Notes: generated from the sequence alone by a model not told the origin. Positions 7,550 through 17,050 are shown, counted from the first letter of the stretch. The stretch: 64,000 bases of DNA from DATBHW01 sp035307385 (GCA_035307385.1 DATGID010000026.1:1-64000), one strand, 5' to 3'. Numbers and translations: made by a program.

Positions 7550-8371
7550 ATGTCAGCCAATGCGTTGAACCCCGCCGCCTACAAAAACTATCTCGATCGG
7601 ATTGACTTCTCGGCTCCGATGGCTGCGGCTGCGCCAGCGCCATCGCTGGCAACGCTGCAAGCGCTGCACCTGTCGCATATGTTGGCGGTCCCGTTCGAGA
7701 ACCTTTCCATCCACTACGGGGAGCCGATCATCCTGGAAGAAGCCGCGCTGTTCAACAAGATCGTGGGCCAGCGGCGCGGCGGCTTCTGCTATGAACTGAA
7801 CGGCCTCTTCGCGTGGCTGCTGCGCACGCTGGGCTTCCAGGTCACGCTGCTTTCGGCGGGCGTGGCCCACGCTGAAGGCGGCTTTGGCCCTGAGTTCGAT
7901 CACCTCACCTTGTTGGTGCAGCAGCTTTCTGACACTGATTGGCTGGCCGATGTCGGCTTTGGTGATTCGTTTCGCCAGCCGCTGCGCTTTGAGGCCGATC
8001 TGGAGCAGCAGGACGCCGATGGGAACCTGTATCGCCTGCTGCGCGAAGGGCAGGAAGGCGAAGACGGCACGCCGCGTGACTATTGGATACTCCAGCGCAA
8101 GAGCGGCGAGCAGTGGGAACCGCAGTATCGCTTCACCCTCCAGCCACATATCCTGACCGACTACACCGAGCGCTGCCACTATCACCAGACCTCGCCAGAA
8201 TCGCACTTCACGCAGAAGCGCGTGTGCTCGCTGGCAACGCCCATGGGGCGCATCACCCTGAGTGATCTGCTGCTAATTCGGACGGTGCAGGGGAAACGGA
8301 AAGAGGAGTTGTTACCGTCCGAGGTAGCGTATAAAGAAGTGCTGGCAAACAGGTTTGGGATTGTTCTTTGA
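7550..8371 (+). CDS. nat: Arylamine N-acetyltransferase
   Basis: This 273-residue enzyme transfers acetyl from acetyl-CoA to arylamines, hydrazines or related acceptors. The catalytic triad is visible: Cys80 in RRGGFCYELNGLF, His118 in EFDHLTLLV and Asp134 in LADVGFGD. The ATG at 7550 has AAAGGGG about 7 bases upstream and is preferred to the ATG at 7535. Length and motif spacing match the bacterial NAT family. Confidence 0.93.
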   Translation: MSANALNPAAYKNYLDRIDFSAPMAAAAPAPSLATLQALHLSHMLAVPFENLSIHYGEPIILEEAALFNKIVGQRRGGFCYELNGLFAWLLRTLGFQVTLLSAGVAHAEGGFGPEFDHLTLLVQQLSDTDWLADVGFGDSFRQPLRFEADLEQQDADGNLYRLLREGQEGEDGTPRDYWILQRKSGEQWEPQYRFTLQPHILTDYTERCHYHQTSPESHFTQKRVCSLATPMGRITLSDLLLIRTVQGKRKEELLPSEVAYKEVLANRFGIVL

Positions 8372-8477
8372 CGCTCCTCATACCCCTCAAGGCAGGGGCT
8401 GGCGCGCTCGCCTGTGGTAAGATGGTGTCGTGGCACTTTAGCCATGCTGTCCGCCCTTATTAAAGGAAGTTGCCTCT

Positions 8478-8960
8478 ATGAATAGCGAACGCAGCGCGGC
8501 AGTGGTCAACATCCCTCTTGGGGAGGGGGCGAGAGCCAGCTTCAGCAGGCGAAGTGTCATTCTCCTCAGTGCCTTTTCCCTTTTCTTGCTGCTGGGCGGA
8601 TGTACTGGCGGCAGCGGTCCATCGACGCTGAACCTGACGGCAAAAGACGCCAATAAAACGTTTCAGCTCCATCCGGGCGATCAGGTGGTCATCGTGCTTG
8701 ATGCTAATCCCAGCACTGGCTTTGATTGGGACATTGACCAGACGAATAGTGCCGTGCTCACCTTGCAAGGGAAAACCTTTCAGGCATCATCCAGTGGGCT
8801 CCCGGGGAGTGGGGGAAGCGATACCTTCACGTTCAAGGCGCTCTCAACTGGGACGGTCAATTTGCGCTTGAAGTATTGGCGCAGTTTTGCGGGGCCAGCT
8901 TCGATCACCAACCGCTATGCCGTGACATTACAGGTGCTCGCGGCTGGGGGCGGCTACTGA
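8478..8960 (+). CDS. Lipoprotein protease inhibitor of the chagasin (I42) family
   Basis: The 160-residue product has a basic N-terminus, a hydrophobic stretch and a lipobox LLLGGC (about residues 37-42), so it should be a lipid-anchored surface protein. The mature part carries chagasin-family loops: NPSTGFDW (inhibitory NPTTGF loop), the GSGGSDTF loop and a late LKYWRSFAG loop replacing the usual RPW. Chagasins block papain-like cysteine proteases, so this one may protect the cell surface or inhibit a neighbour's protease. Confidence 0.82.
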   Translation: MNSERSAAVVNIPLGEGARASFSRRSVILLSAFSLFLLLGGCTGGSGPSTLNLTAKDANKTFQLHPGDQVVIVLDANPSTGFDWDIDQTNSAVLTLQGKTFQASSSGLPGSGGSDTFTFKALSTGTVNLRLKYWRSFAGPASITNRYAVTLQVLAAGGGY

Positions 8961-9080
8961 TGCGAGCGCACGCTGAAGCTCGCCGAGAAATTACAACTAC
9001 ATTCTCTGAGCCTGGAAAGGAGCAACGGCGCTCCTGCCGGTATCCCGCATCGCAGAACACAAGCGCCGCCGAGAGAAGAT

Positions 9081-10748
9081 ATGAGCAACGAAAACGCCGA
9101 AGCCTGGCGCGAGAACGTCTATAAGAAAGCCATTCAGAAGACGCCGGAGCGCCAGCAAGAGTTCACCACCACCTCGGCCTCTGGCATCGAGGTGCAGCCG
9201 CTCTATACTCAGGCCGACCTGGAGGCGCGCGGCTTCTACCCGGAAACCAGCCTGGGCTATCCGGGTCAATATCCCTATACGCGCGGCATCCAGCCCAGCA
9301 TGTATCGCAGCCGCTTCTGGACCATGCGCCAGTACGCGGGCTATGCCACCGCTGAAGAATCCAACAAGCGCTATCATTATTTGCTGGAGCAGGGCACGAC
9401 GGGCCTCTCCGTCGCTTTCGATCTGCCCACACAGATGGGCTATGATGCCGACCACGCGCTGGCCGAAGGCGAAGTCGGCAAAGTCGGCGTTTCCATCTCC
9501 AGCCTGGAAGACATGGAGACGCTCTTTCGGGGCATTCCGCTGGCGCAGGTCAGCACCTCCATGACCATCAACAGCACGGCAGCTATTCTGCTCTCGCTCT
9601 ATATCGCCACGGCCAAACGCCAGGGCGTGGACCCGCGCGCCCTCAACGGCACCGTGCAAAACGACATCCTCAAGGAATACGCGGCGCGCGGCACGTATAT
9701 CTATCCGCCGCAGCCCTCCATGCGCATCATCACCGATCTCTTTCAATACTGCGCCGAGAACGTGCCGCAGTGGAATGTCATTAGCATCAGCGGCTATCAT
9801 ATCCGCGAGGCCGGGTCCACCGCCGCGCAGGAAATCGGCTTCACGCTCTCCAACGGCATCGCCTACGCGCAGGCTGCCGTCGATGCCGGGCTGAACGTGG
9901 ACAAGTTCGCCGGGCAGTTGTCCTTCTTCTTCAACGCGCATAATAACCTGCTGGAAGAGGTCGCCAAGTTCCGCGCGGCGCGGCGCATGTGGGCGAAGAT
10001 CATGCGCGAGCGCTTTGGGGCGCAAGACCCGCGCTCCTGGCTGCTGCGCTTTCACACGCAGACGGCAGGCTCGACGCTGACCGCCCAACAAGCCGATAAC
10101 AACATCGTGCGCACGGCGTATCAAGCGCTGGCCGCCGTGCTGGGCGGCACGCAATCGCTGCATACCAATTCCAAAGACGAGGCGCTCGGCCTGCCCACCG
10201 CCGAGGCCGTGCAGGTGGCCTTGCGCACGCAGCAAATCCTGGCCTACGAAACGGGCGTCACCGACACGATTGACCCGCTGGCCGGGTCGTATTACATCGA
10301 AGCGCTGACCGACGAACTGGAAAAGCGCGCCTGGGAGTATATCCAGAAGATCGACGACCTGGGCGGCAGCGTGCGGGCCATCGAGATTGGCTATATGCAG
10401 AACGAGATCGAAGAGGCTGCTTATCGCTTCCAGAAAGACATGGAAGCGGGCAAGCGCGTTATTGTCGGCGTCAATAAGTTCCAGGTACAGGAAGACATTC
10501 GCCCCGACGTGCTGCGTGTCGACCCGGCGCTTGGGCGGCAGCAGGCGCAGAAGCTCGCCGCCCTGCGCCAGCGCCGCGACAACGCCGCCACAGGCGCGGC
10601 GCTGGCGGCGCTGGAAGAGGCCGCACGCGGAAGGGACAATCTGCTGCCACGCATTCTGGCCGCCGTCGAAGCCTGGGCCACGCTTGGCGAGATCAGCGAC
10701 ACGCTGCGCCGCGTCTTTGGCGAGCAGCACGAGCAAGCTACACTTTGA
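9081..10748 (+). CDS. Methylmalonyl-CoA mutase family, catalytic (large-chain) subunit
   Basis: This 555-residue protein covers the TIM-barrel substrate domain of the B12-dependent acyl-CoA mutases and lacks the C-terminal cobalamin-binding domain, which must come from a separate small subunit not found here. Motifs include YPYTRGIQPSMY, TMRQYAGYATAEESN and DLPTQMGYD. Tyr85 in RQYAG corresponds to the tyrosine typical of methylmalonyl-CoA-specific enzymes; hydroxyisobutyryl-CoA mutases have a smaller residue there. It would interconvert succinyl-CoA and methylmalonyl-CoA. Neither a chaperone GTPase (MeaB) nor an epimerase lies nearby. Confidence 0.9.
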   Translation: MSNENAEAWRENVYKKAIQKTPERQQEFTTTSASGIEVQPLYTQADLEARGFYPETSLGYPGQYPYTRGIQPSMYRSRFWTMRQYAGYATAEESNKRYHYLLEQGTTGLSVAFDLPTQMGYDADHALAEGEVGKVGVSISSLEDMETLFRGIPLAQVSTSMTINSTAAILLSLYIATAKRQGVDPRALNGTVQNDILKEYAARGTYIYPPQPSMRIITDLFQYCAENVPQWNVISISGYHIREAGSTAAQEIGFTLSNGIAYAQAAVDAGLNVDKFAGQLSFFFNAHNNLLEEVAKFRAARRMWAKIMRERFGAQDPRSWLLRFHTQTAGSTLTAQQADNNIVRTAYQALAAVLGGTQSLHTNSKDEALGLPTAEAVQVALRTQQILAYETGVTDTIDPLAGSYYIEALTDELEKRAWEYIQKIDDLGGSVRAIEIGYMQNEIEEAAYRFQKDMEAGKRVIVGVNKFQVQEDIRPDVLRVDPALGRQQAQKLAALRQRRDNAATGAALAALEEAARGRDNLLPRILAAVEAWATLGEISDTLRRVFGEQHEQATL

Positions 10749-10919
10749 GCCACAAGCTCCCCGGCAGCGAGTGTCAAGGCAAAGTTGGCTCGCGTTTTGC
10801 GTTACAGTCAACTATGCAGGCACATCCTGTACGCTGCTATGACGCTGAGGAAAGGCGGCATGCGGTGTCAGCGGCGCTCAACTCAGCGCTATTGCCAGAG
10901 AGGAGCAGAAAGACGTCGG

Positions 10920-12161
10920 ATGCCTAGAACAGATGATCCTTTAACGCGAGAGCAAAGCCTTGAAGAGCAGCTTCCTCCACCGCTGCCTGAGAAGCTGGCC
11001 CTTTTATTAGACCCTGAAAAGCTCATCAAGTTGCAAATCCGGTTGATCGATCTGGCGCACGATGCTATTCTTATCCGCGACCCTGACAGCCGAATTGTTG
11101 CCTGGAACCAGGGAGCGCAGGCGCTTTATGGATGGAGCGATCAGGAAGCCATCGGGCACTCTAAACTGCAACTGCTCCACACCCCCCCCGAGTTGCTGAA
11201 AGTCATCGATCAGGCGCTCAATGAAACCGGCTTCTGGGAAGGGCTGCTCCAGCACACGACCAGCCACGGCCAGCAGGTCATGGTAGAAAGCCGCCAGGTG
11301 CTGGTGCGCGACGAGGCCGGGCACCCCACGGCCATTCTGGAAATTAACCGCGATGTCACGCTGCGCGAGCGGCTGCTCCACGAGCGAGCCGAAGCCCAGG
11401 CGCGCGAACTGGCGTTGCAGGAAACGATTCGCCAGATGGATGAGTTTCTGAGCCTGGTCAGCCATGAACTGCGCACGCCGGTCACCTCGCTCAAAAGCAT
11501 GGTGCAGTTGATGCTTCGCCACGCCACACGCGACGCAGATGAGGGCAGCGGCACCGCGCAGACTGCGCAGAAGCAAAGCGATTTGCTGCGGCGCGCCGAA
11601 CGCCAGACCAATCGACTGGTCCGCTTGTTGGACGATCTGCTTGATCTTTCGCGCATTCGCGAGGGAAAGATGGAATTGCACCTGGAGCCAGATGATCTAC
11701 GCTATTTGGTGGAGGAAATCATCGAAAACGAGGCCATCGCGCACCCAGGCCGCCAGATCATGCTCGAATTACCCTCAGAGCAACCGCTGCTGGTGATGGC
11801 AGACGCTGATCGTATCGGCCAGGTGATCACTAATTATCTGACGAACGCCCTTAAATACTCCCCGGCCACCCAGCCGGTCCAGGTTTGCCTGCGCCGGACT
11901 GGAACATACGCTCGCGTGGAGGTGCAGGACCACGGCCCTGGTATTCCCTTCGAAGAGCAAGCCCACATCTGGGAGATGTTTCAGCGCGCGCCGGGCATCG
12001 AGGTCGTCAGTGGGTCCGGGGTAGGATTGGGGCTGGGTCTCTACCTCTCGAAAACACTCATCGAGCGCCACGGCGGGCAGGTGGGGGTTGAAAGCACGCC
12101 CGGACAGGGCGCGCTGTTCTGGTTCACGCTGCCCCTGGCCGATGACCAGGCACCGGCATAA
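10920..12161 (+). CDS. Soluble PAS-domain sensor histidine kinase
   Basis: The 413-residue protein has a PAS domain (about 40-150, with IRDPDSRIVAWNQGA), a HisKA domain with the phosphorylated His182 in SLVSHELRTPVTSLK, and a HATPase domain with N-box ITNYLTNALKYSP, DHGPGIP and GVGLGLGLYLSKTL. No membrane helix is seen, so the signal is probably cytosolic. The ATG at 10920 is chosen because AGAGGAG lies upstream and the earlier frame lacks domain features. No response regulator gene is adjacent. Confidence 0.9.
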   Translation: MPRTDDPLTREQSLEEQLPPPLPEKLALLLDPEKLIKLQIRLIDLAHDAILIRDPDSRIVAWNQGAQALYGWSDQEAIGHSKLQLLHTPPELLKVIDQALNETGFWEGLLQHTTSHGQQVMVESRQVLVRDEAGHPTAILEINRDVTLRERLLHERAEAQARELALQETIRQMDEFLSLVSHELRTPVTSLKSMVQLMLRHATRDADEGSGTAQTAQKQSDLLRRAERQTNRLVRLLDDLLDLSRIREGKMELHLEPDDLRYLVEEIIENEAIAHPGRQIMLELPSEQPLLVMADADRIGQVITNYLTNALKYSPATQPVQVCLRRTGTYARVEVQDHGPGIPFEEQAHIWEMFQRAPGIEVVSGSGVGLGLGLYLSKTLIERHGGQVGVESTPGQGALFWFTLPLADDQAPA

Positions 12162-12173
12162 GCGCGGCGCGGC

Positions 12174-13478
12174 CTACACGCCCGCCAGCGGGGACCAGCA
12201 CGGCGCAAAGAGGAAGCCTAGCGCGCCTGTGAGGGCGCGCGGAGTCGCCCCGCCCTGTGCGCTCGTGTCAACAATCTGGAGGGCCGAATCATCCGGGCTG
12301 GCATAGACCAGATGTTTGCCGTCTGGCGACCAGGACGGCTCGCCGCCATCGCCGAAGCCTACCTGGTGGATATGCGAACCATCGGCATTCAGCACCAGAA
12401 GGCCGAACCCAGGAGTTGGCGCGCCGTTGCCCTGCTGCCCGTTGTCAAGTGACTGCACGACCACCGCCAGCTTCTGGCTGTCGGGCGACCAGGTGATCTG
12501 CTGAACCACCTCATCCTGCCAGTGATCCACCACCTTCAGGCCGGTCGCATCTGGACGCACCAGCAAAAGAGCTTCGCCAGTTTGAAACTGAGCATCATTG
12601 CCCAGGGGAGCGCTCATCGCCAGATAGCGCCCATCGGGCGACCAGGCCAGCGCCTCACCGCTCAGCCCTGGCAAACCGTTGAGCACGCGCCTCTGCATAG
12701 TCTGCGTATCCAGCAGCGCAATGGTAAATCCACCATTGGACTGCTGAGCATCTGCATCGTTGGGGAACCCGGTATAATAGGCCAGATACCGGCCATCGGG
12801 CGACCACACCGGAAAAAGGGCATTGTTAAAGATGCGCGGATGCGTGCCATCGACGTTTACCAGCATATAGAGTCCAAGGCCAAGCTCTGCCACAAGCTGG
12901 CTGCCATCGGGCGACCAGCTAATCAGCCCGCTTACTGACAAGAAATCGGTAGGGGCTGACGGATTGAAGGCTTCCAGGCTCAGCGCGCCAGCCGGAATGA
13001 TACGCGCATGGGAGCCATCAGCGTCCATCACCACCAGATGGGCGATCACGTCGCTGCCAGAGACCGTATAGGCCGCGATGCGTGTCCCATCTGGTGACCA
13101 GACCGGCGAGAAATAGCCCCCATCCGAGAGATGCGTCAACTGATGCAAGCCAGTGCCATCGGGCCGCATCACATAGAGTTCGGGCACAGCAGAGGGTGAA
13201 TCAGCCGAATCGAGATTTTTGCCGCCCGCAAAGACGATCTCGTTCATCGAACCAAGACGCACAGCCACAGCAGAATGGAGAAAGCCCTGCCAGGCGACCA
13301 GAGTCGCCAGCACCACCAGCAGCGCCAGCGCCACGCCGAGCGACATGCGCGCCCGGCGCGTGCCGCGCGGGGTGGTCAGCACGCGGTCCCACTGCGCCGC
13401 CAGGCTGCCAGGAGCCATGGGGGCTGGCGCAGCGACCTGGTGATCTGGCGCGCTTCCTCCCTGAGTGGGTGGGTCCAT
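12174..13478 (-). CDS. Membrane-anchored TolB-like beta-propeller protein
   Basis: After about 45 Pro/Ala-rich residues comes a single membrane helix (LGVALALLVVLATLVAWQ), then a domain of repeated WSPDG-type blades (for example SPDGTRIAAY, SPDGRYLAYY, SPDGRYLAMS, SPDSQKLAVV, SPDGKHLVYA), as in TolB/WD40-like propellers. The domain is probably outside the cell. Its function is unknown; such proteins often serve as binding platforms. It converges with the histidine kinase gene, whose stop lies 12 bases away. Confidence 0.8.
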   Translation of the reverse strand: MDPPTQGGSAPDHQVAAPAPMAPGSLAAQWDRVLTTPRGTRRARMSLGVALALLVVLATLVAWQGFLHSAVAVRLGSMNEIVFAGGKNLDSADSPSAVPELYVMRPDGTGLHQLTHLSDGGYFSPVWSPDGTRIAAYTVSGSDVIAHLVVMDADGSHARIIPAGALSLEAFNPSAPTDFLSVSGLISWSPDGSQLVAELGLGLYMLVNVDGTHPRIFNNALFPVWSPDGRYLAYYTGFPNDADAQQSNGGFTIALLDTQTMQRRVLNGLPGLSGEALAWSPDGRYLAMSAPLGNDAQFQTGEALLLVRPDATGLKVVDHWQDEVVQQITWSPDSQKLAVVVQSLDNGQQGNGAPTPGFGLLVLNADGSHIHQVGFGDGGEPSWSPDGKHLVYASPDDSALQIVDTSAQGGATPRALTGALGFLFAPCWSPLAGV

Positions 13479-13563
13479 TGCTCGGTTCCTTTTGCTCAAG
13501 CGACCATCAGCGAGCTTCTATTATCCCACACGCCAGATCATCTGCGCCAGGGGAAACGAGAGA

Positions 13564-14409
13564 TCAAGCCGATTCGTTGCAGAGCTTGTCCATCGCTTCA
13601 GCAAACTCTTCCAGAGCAGAGAGATGCTGGCGCAGGTGATCGTAGAGGAGAGTGTGGTCGAGGGTATCCGGCTCGGAGAGCAGCGGCTCGCGCAGGTCGG
13701 TCAGCGGTTCCAGACGATAGGCCAGCGGGCGCTGGATCAGGTTCTGCGCAGCCACAATGCTGAGCAAATCATGATAGCCCTCTGGCCGCCGCAGCCCTAG
13801 CGAGGCCACCAGCACATTGCACGCCTGCAAACAGGCTTCCACTGCCAGCAGGAGATAGCGCTCCGCCAGGCCATAGACCTTGAAATCGCTAACGAACGCC
13901 TCTTGTTCCATATCGCGCAGGCCGCGCAGACGCTCCAGCGCGCCATGCAGCCGTTGCGTAGGAGCGCGCAGGCTTTCACGGTCCACCGGGGGCCTGGTGG
14001 TATGCAGCCGCCGCGCCAGCGCGTCATGCTGTATCTCATCCAGGCGCTTGAAGTCCAGATAATCCATCACCGCCCTGGTCTCGAAGGCCACGCGCTTCTT
14101 TTCGTCGCGGCAATAGAGAATCTGGCCGTATTTAATCACCTGAAGTTTGAGCAGCAGCGATGCCTGGTTCAAGATGACGACATCAATCGTATCCGACTCC
14201 AGGCGTTTAGTAAGCTCGCTAAAGAGGTAGAGTTGATAATCTAGAAACTGGTCCGACCCGATCTGCTCCATCAGCAGGATGGCAATATCCACGTCGGTCA
14301 GATGGCCGAAGGTGGCACGCCCGGCCAGCGACCCCGCGAGATAGGCCGCGCTGACATTGCTCTGGGTGAACAACTGGTTCAACTGCGCTTGCTTTTCAAA
14401 CAGGTTCAT
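13564..14409 (-). CDS. Fusion of minimal nucleotidyltransferase and HEPN-like domain (MntA-HepT type)
   Basis: Residues 1 to about 110 form a minimal nucleotidyltransferase: YLAGSLAGRATFGHLTDVDIAIL gives the GSxxxG and DxD active site, with the third acidic position in DTIDVVIL. Residues from about 120 on form a helical HEPN/DUF86-like domain (YLLLAVEACLQACNVLVASL, then YHDLLSIVAAQNLI). In HepT toxins the HEPN domain has an RxxxxHxY RNase motif; here the region reads LDHTLLYDHL after LREPLLSEPD, so the motif looks degenerate. MntA normally AMPylates HepT as its antitoxin. Here both are one polypeptide. Confidence 0.72.
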   Translation of the reverse strand: MNLFEKQAQLNQLFTQSNVSAAYLAGSLAGRATFGHLTDVDIAILLMEQIGSDQFLDYQLYLFSELTKRLESDTIDVVILNQASLLLKLQVIKYGQILYCRDEKKRVAFETRAVMDYLDFKRLDEIQHDALARRLHTTRPPVDRESLRAPTQRLHGALERLRGLRDMEQEAFVSDFKVYGLAERYLLLAVEACLQACNVLVASLGLRRPEGYHDLLSIVAAQNLIQRPLAYRLEPLTDLREPLLSEPDTLDHTLLYDHLRQHLSALEEFAEAMDKLCNESA

Positions 14410-14435
14410 GGCTGGCCCTCCTGTCTTCAGAAGGC

Positions 14436-15224
14436 TTAGCGGCTCCCCGCGCCTTCGGCGGCGGGCGCTTGCGGTCTCCGGGTTCCCGCACTCTCGGCTT
14501 CGCCTCGCTCGCCCGCGCCTGAGAGGAGCGCTTTTTCGCGCATGGCCTCGACCACCGAGCGGAAGAGAAAGAGGCCGTCCGTGCCGCCCAGAACGGTTTC
14601 GCCGCAGCGTTCAGGGTGTGGCATCATCGCCGCGACATTGCCGCGCGCGTTGACGATGCCCGCGATGTTGTGGCGGGAGCCGTTGGGGTTGGCATCTGAC
14701 GTGATCTGCCCATCTGGTTCGCAGTAGCGCAGCAAGACCTGACCCGACGCCTCCAACTCGGCCAGCGTGGCAGCATCGGCAAAATAATTGCCCTCGCCAT
14801 GCGAGATCGGTACGCGCAAGACCTGGCCGGGCATGCAGGCGCGTGTAAAGGGCGTGGCCGCGTTTTCCACACGCAGATGGGTCCACTGGCAGCGGAACTC
14901 CAGGCTGGCGTTGCGCAGCATCGCGCCAGGCAGCAGCCCGGCCTCCAGCAAAATCTGGAAGCCATTGCAGATGCCCAGCACCAGCCCGCCCGCTTCGGCA
15001 AAGCGCGTCACGGCGCGCATGACCGGTGAAAAGCGCGCAATCGCGCCGGTGCGCAGATAATCGCCATAGGAAAAGCCGCCGGGCAGAATGATGCACTCGC
15101 AGCCTTGCAGGTCTTCGTCTTGATGCCAGATGTAGACCGCTTCTTCGCCCATCACATGCGCCAGCACGTGATGACAGTCGCGATCACTCCAGGTGCCAGG
15201 AAAGACAACAATGCCAAACTTCAT
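14436..15224 (-). CDS. purQ: Phosphoribosylformylglycinamidine synthase glutaminase subunit PurQ
   Basis: PurQ supplies ammonia from glutamine to PurL in purine synthesis. The start MKFGIVVFPGTWSDRDC, the nucleophile Cys in GLVLGICNGFQILLEAGLLPG, and the later MMPHPERC with the catalytic His/Glu region identify it. The ATG at 15224 begins the family's conserved sequence; an in-frame ATG 47 codons upstream adds unrelated residues. The last 28 or so residues (GERGEAESAGTRRPQAP...) are encoded by a dispersed GC-rich repeat and are not part of the family. No purS or purL is adjacent. Confidence 0.92.
   Translation of the reverse strand: MKFGIVVFPGTWSDRDCHHVLAHVMGEEAVYIWHQDEDLQGCECIILPGGFSYGDYLRTGAIARFSPVMRAVTRFAEAGGLVLGICNGFQILLEAGLLPGAMLRNASLEFRCQWTHLRVENAATPFTRACMPGQVLRVPISHGEGNYFADAATLAELEASGQVLLRYCEPDGQITSDANPNGSRHNIAGIVNARGNVAAMMPHPERCGETVLGGTDGLFLFRSVVEAMREKALLSGAGERGEAESAGTRRPQAPAAEGAGSR
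14447..14490 (-). repeat. Dispersed GC-rich repeat, copy inside the purQ 3' end
   Basis: These 44 bases match 19211-19254 with one mismatch in the same direct orientation, and weaker similarity continues to about 14520. The repeat supplies the codons for the C-terminal tail of PurQ. Confidence 0.85.
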
Positions 15225-15378
15225 AGATTTGTTTCTGGTATCCTCTAGGCGTTGCGTATGGGTCAACAGCAGGAAAGGGGAGCAATAAACTGAAGCAAGA
15301 AGACTTTCTCTTACCCTCATTATACCATGGAGCGGCCTTGCAGGGAAGATAGCAGCAGTGTTCACGCAAAATGACGTA

Positions 15379-15864
15379 TCAGGGGTCTAGCTGTTTCAGT
15401 AAGCTGACCTCATAGTCTCGGAAACCGGCCTTGTGGTAAGCCGTGTAAGCCGCACTGTTCTTTGCAAGCACATTGATCTTCAGCGCCGTCGCTCCCTGTT
15501 CCAGAGCATAGGCTTCTGCCTGTTGGAGCAAGACCGTGCCAATGCCACGCCTACGATAAGCTGGCAGAACCACAAGATCAGAGATATAGGCATAGCCTGC
15601 CAGATTCGTGAGAAAGCTGTCTGGCTCCCGTTCCAACCAAACACAGATCAGGCCAACAACCTGGTTGTCCGTTTCGGCCACAAAGAGGCTGCCCGTCTTG
15701 GCCTGGCACGTCGCGAGCAAGTGTTGAAGGTACCGCTGCGCGATAGTCGCGCCTTCAACTCTATCTGCTTCAAGCCCTCGCTCAAAGTCTTGTAGCTCAA
15801 TAATGCACCGTTCGCCCTGGTCCTGGTCAGCAAACTGATACGGACGGATAATTATCATAATCAT
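15379..15864 (-). CDS. GNAT-family N-acetyltransferase
   Basis: A protein of about 160 residues with the GNAT acetyl-CoA site: DLVVLPAYRRRGIGTVLLQQAEAYA (motif A, R/QxxGxG/A), followed by LKINVLAKNSAAYTAYHKAGF (motif B). The acceptor is unknown. Several ATG codons cluster near 15864-15876; the one at 15864 has GAGG about 8 bases upstream. Confidence 0.82.
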   Translation of the reverse strand: MIMIIIRPYQFADQDQGERCIIELQDFERGLEADRVEGATIAQRYLQHLLATCQAKTGSLFVAETDNQVVGLICVWLEREPDSFLTNLAGYAYISDLVVLPAYRRRGIGTVLLQQAEAYALEQGATALKINVLAKNSAAYTAYHKAGFRDYEVSLLKQLDP

Positions 15865-16003
15865 CACCATTTCCTCAGATACGTTGCGCTCAGCATAGTA
15901 TATTCTTTCTGCTCCTATCATTGTGTCCAGCGGCTGGACAAGATATGATACAAGACAAGTTTCATAAGATCAGTTTCATTCATCATAAAGGAGACCCCGC
16001 GCT

Positions 16004-16909
16004 GTGTCCGAAGCATCCGCTGGCCTGGCTCCCGCGCCCGATTTTCTGGTCATCGGTCACGTCACCAAAGACCTGCGCCCTGATGGCAGCTTCACCATTG
16101 GCGGCGCGGCTACCTTTGCCGCGCTGACCGCGCAGCGCCTGGGGCTGCGCGCGGGCATCGTCACCAGCGCCTCGCCCGATGTGTTGGAGCAACTGCCCGA
16201 GGCGCTGCCGGGGGTCGCGGTGGCAGCGGTTCCGGCCAGCGAATCGACCACGTTCGAGAACAGCTATGAAAACGGACATCGCCGCCAATATCTGCGCGGG
16301 CGGGCCGAGCCGCTGACACCAGAAGCGATTCCCACGCCCTGGCGGCAGGCGCGCATCGTGCTGCTGGGGCCGCTGGCGCAGGAGGTGGCCCCGGAGTGCG
16401 CAGCGGCTTTTCCAGGCGCGCTGCTGGGGGCCAGCCCGCAGGGTTGGCTGCGGCAGTGGGCCGCCGATGGGCTGGTTTCGCCCACCGCCTGGAGCGCGGC
16501 GGTCCAGGTGGTGCCACATCTGCACGCGCTCATCCTCAGCCGCGAAGACTTGATCGCCCACCAGCAGGGCAATCACCAGCGAGAGCTTATTGAGGCGCTG
16601 CTGACCGATTGGGCCAGCGCCACGCCGCTGCTGGCGCTGACCGAAGGCGCGCAGGGTGCCACGCTCTATCACGCGGGCAAGACACGCCATTTCCGCGCTT
16701 TCCCCACGACGGAGGTCGACCCAACCGGCGCGGGCGATGTCTTTGCCGCCGCCTTTCTGGTGCAGTATGCCATCGGCCAGGATGCCGCCGCCGCGATGCG
16801 CTTTGCCAACTGCGCGGCATCCTTCGCGGTGGAACAGCCTGGCACAGCGGGTATCCCCACGCCAGAGCAGGTGGCAGCCCGCCTGCGCCGCAGCCGCACC
16901 GGCGACTGA
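16004..16909 (+). CDS. PfkB-family sugar or nucleoside kinase
   Basis: This protein of about 301 residues is a ribokinase-like kinase. It starts DFLVIGHVTKDLRPDG with the early FTIGGAATFAAL glycine motif, and has the C-terminal PfkB signature TTEVDPTGAGDVFAAAFL that holds the catalytic Asp and anion hole. The substrate is unclear; PfkB members phosphorylate sugars, nucleosides or related alcohols. The GTG at 16004 has AAAGGAG well placed upstream. No sugar pathway genes are adjacent. Confidence 0.88.
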   Translation: MSEASAGLAPAPDFLVIGHVTKDLRPDGSFTIGGAATFAALTAQRLGLRAGIVTSASPDVLEQLPEALPGVAVAAVPASESTTFENSYENGHRRQYLRGRAEPLTPEAIPTPWRQARIVLLGPLAQEVAPECAAAFPGALLGASPQGWLRQWAADGLVSPTAWSAAVQVVPHLHALILSREDLIAHQQGNHQRELIEALLTDWASATPLLALTEGAQGATLYHAGKTRHFRAFPTTEVDPTGAGDVFAAAFLVQYAIGQDAAAAMRFANCAASFAVEQPGTAGIPTPEQVAARLRRSRTGD

Positions 16910-17050
16910 GCCAGACACACATCCTGCCGTGAAATGCCATTGTTTTGACACACTTTCGGCAAAGTTCCTCCATACCTGGCAGATATACTCTGTTGTAGAG
17001 AGGCCGAGCAAGACGCAACCTTTACGGAGTGCACAGCAGAGGAGCAAACA

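Noticed and set aside
8997..10811. Long open frame on the minus strand opposite the mutase gene (604 codons)
   Set aside because: It lies wholly over a conserved gene, has no family features, and is His/Arg/Gly-rich as expected for an antisense frame in GC-rich DNA.
16945..16989. TTGACA and TATACT before the first DUF4097 gene
   Set aside because: They are 33 bases apart, too far for one sigma-70 promoter.
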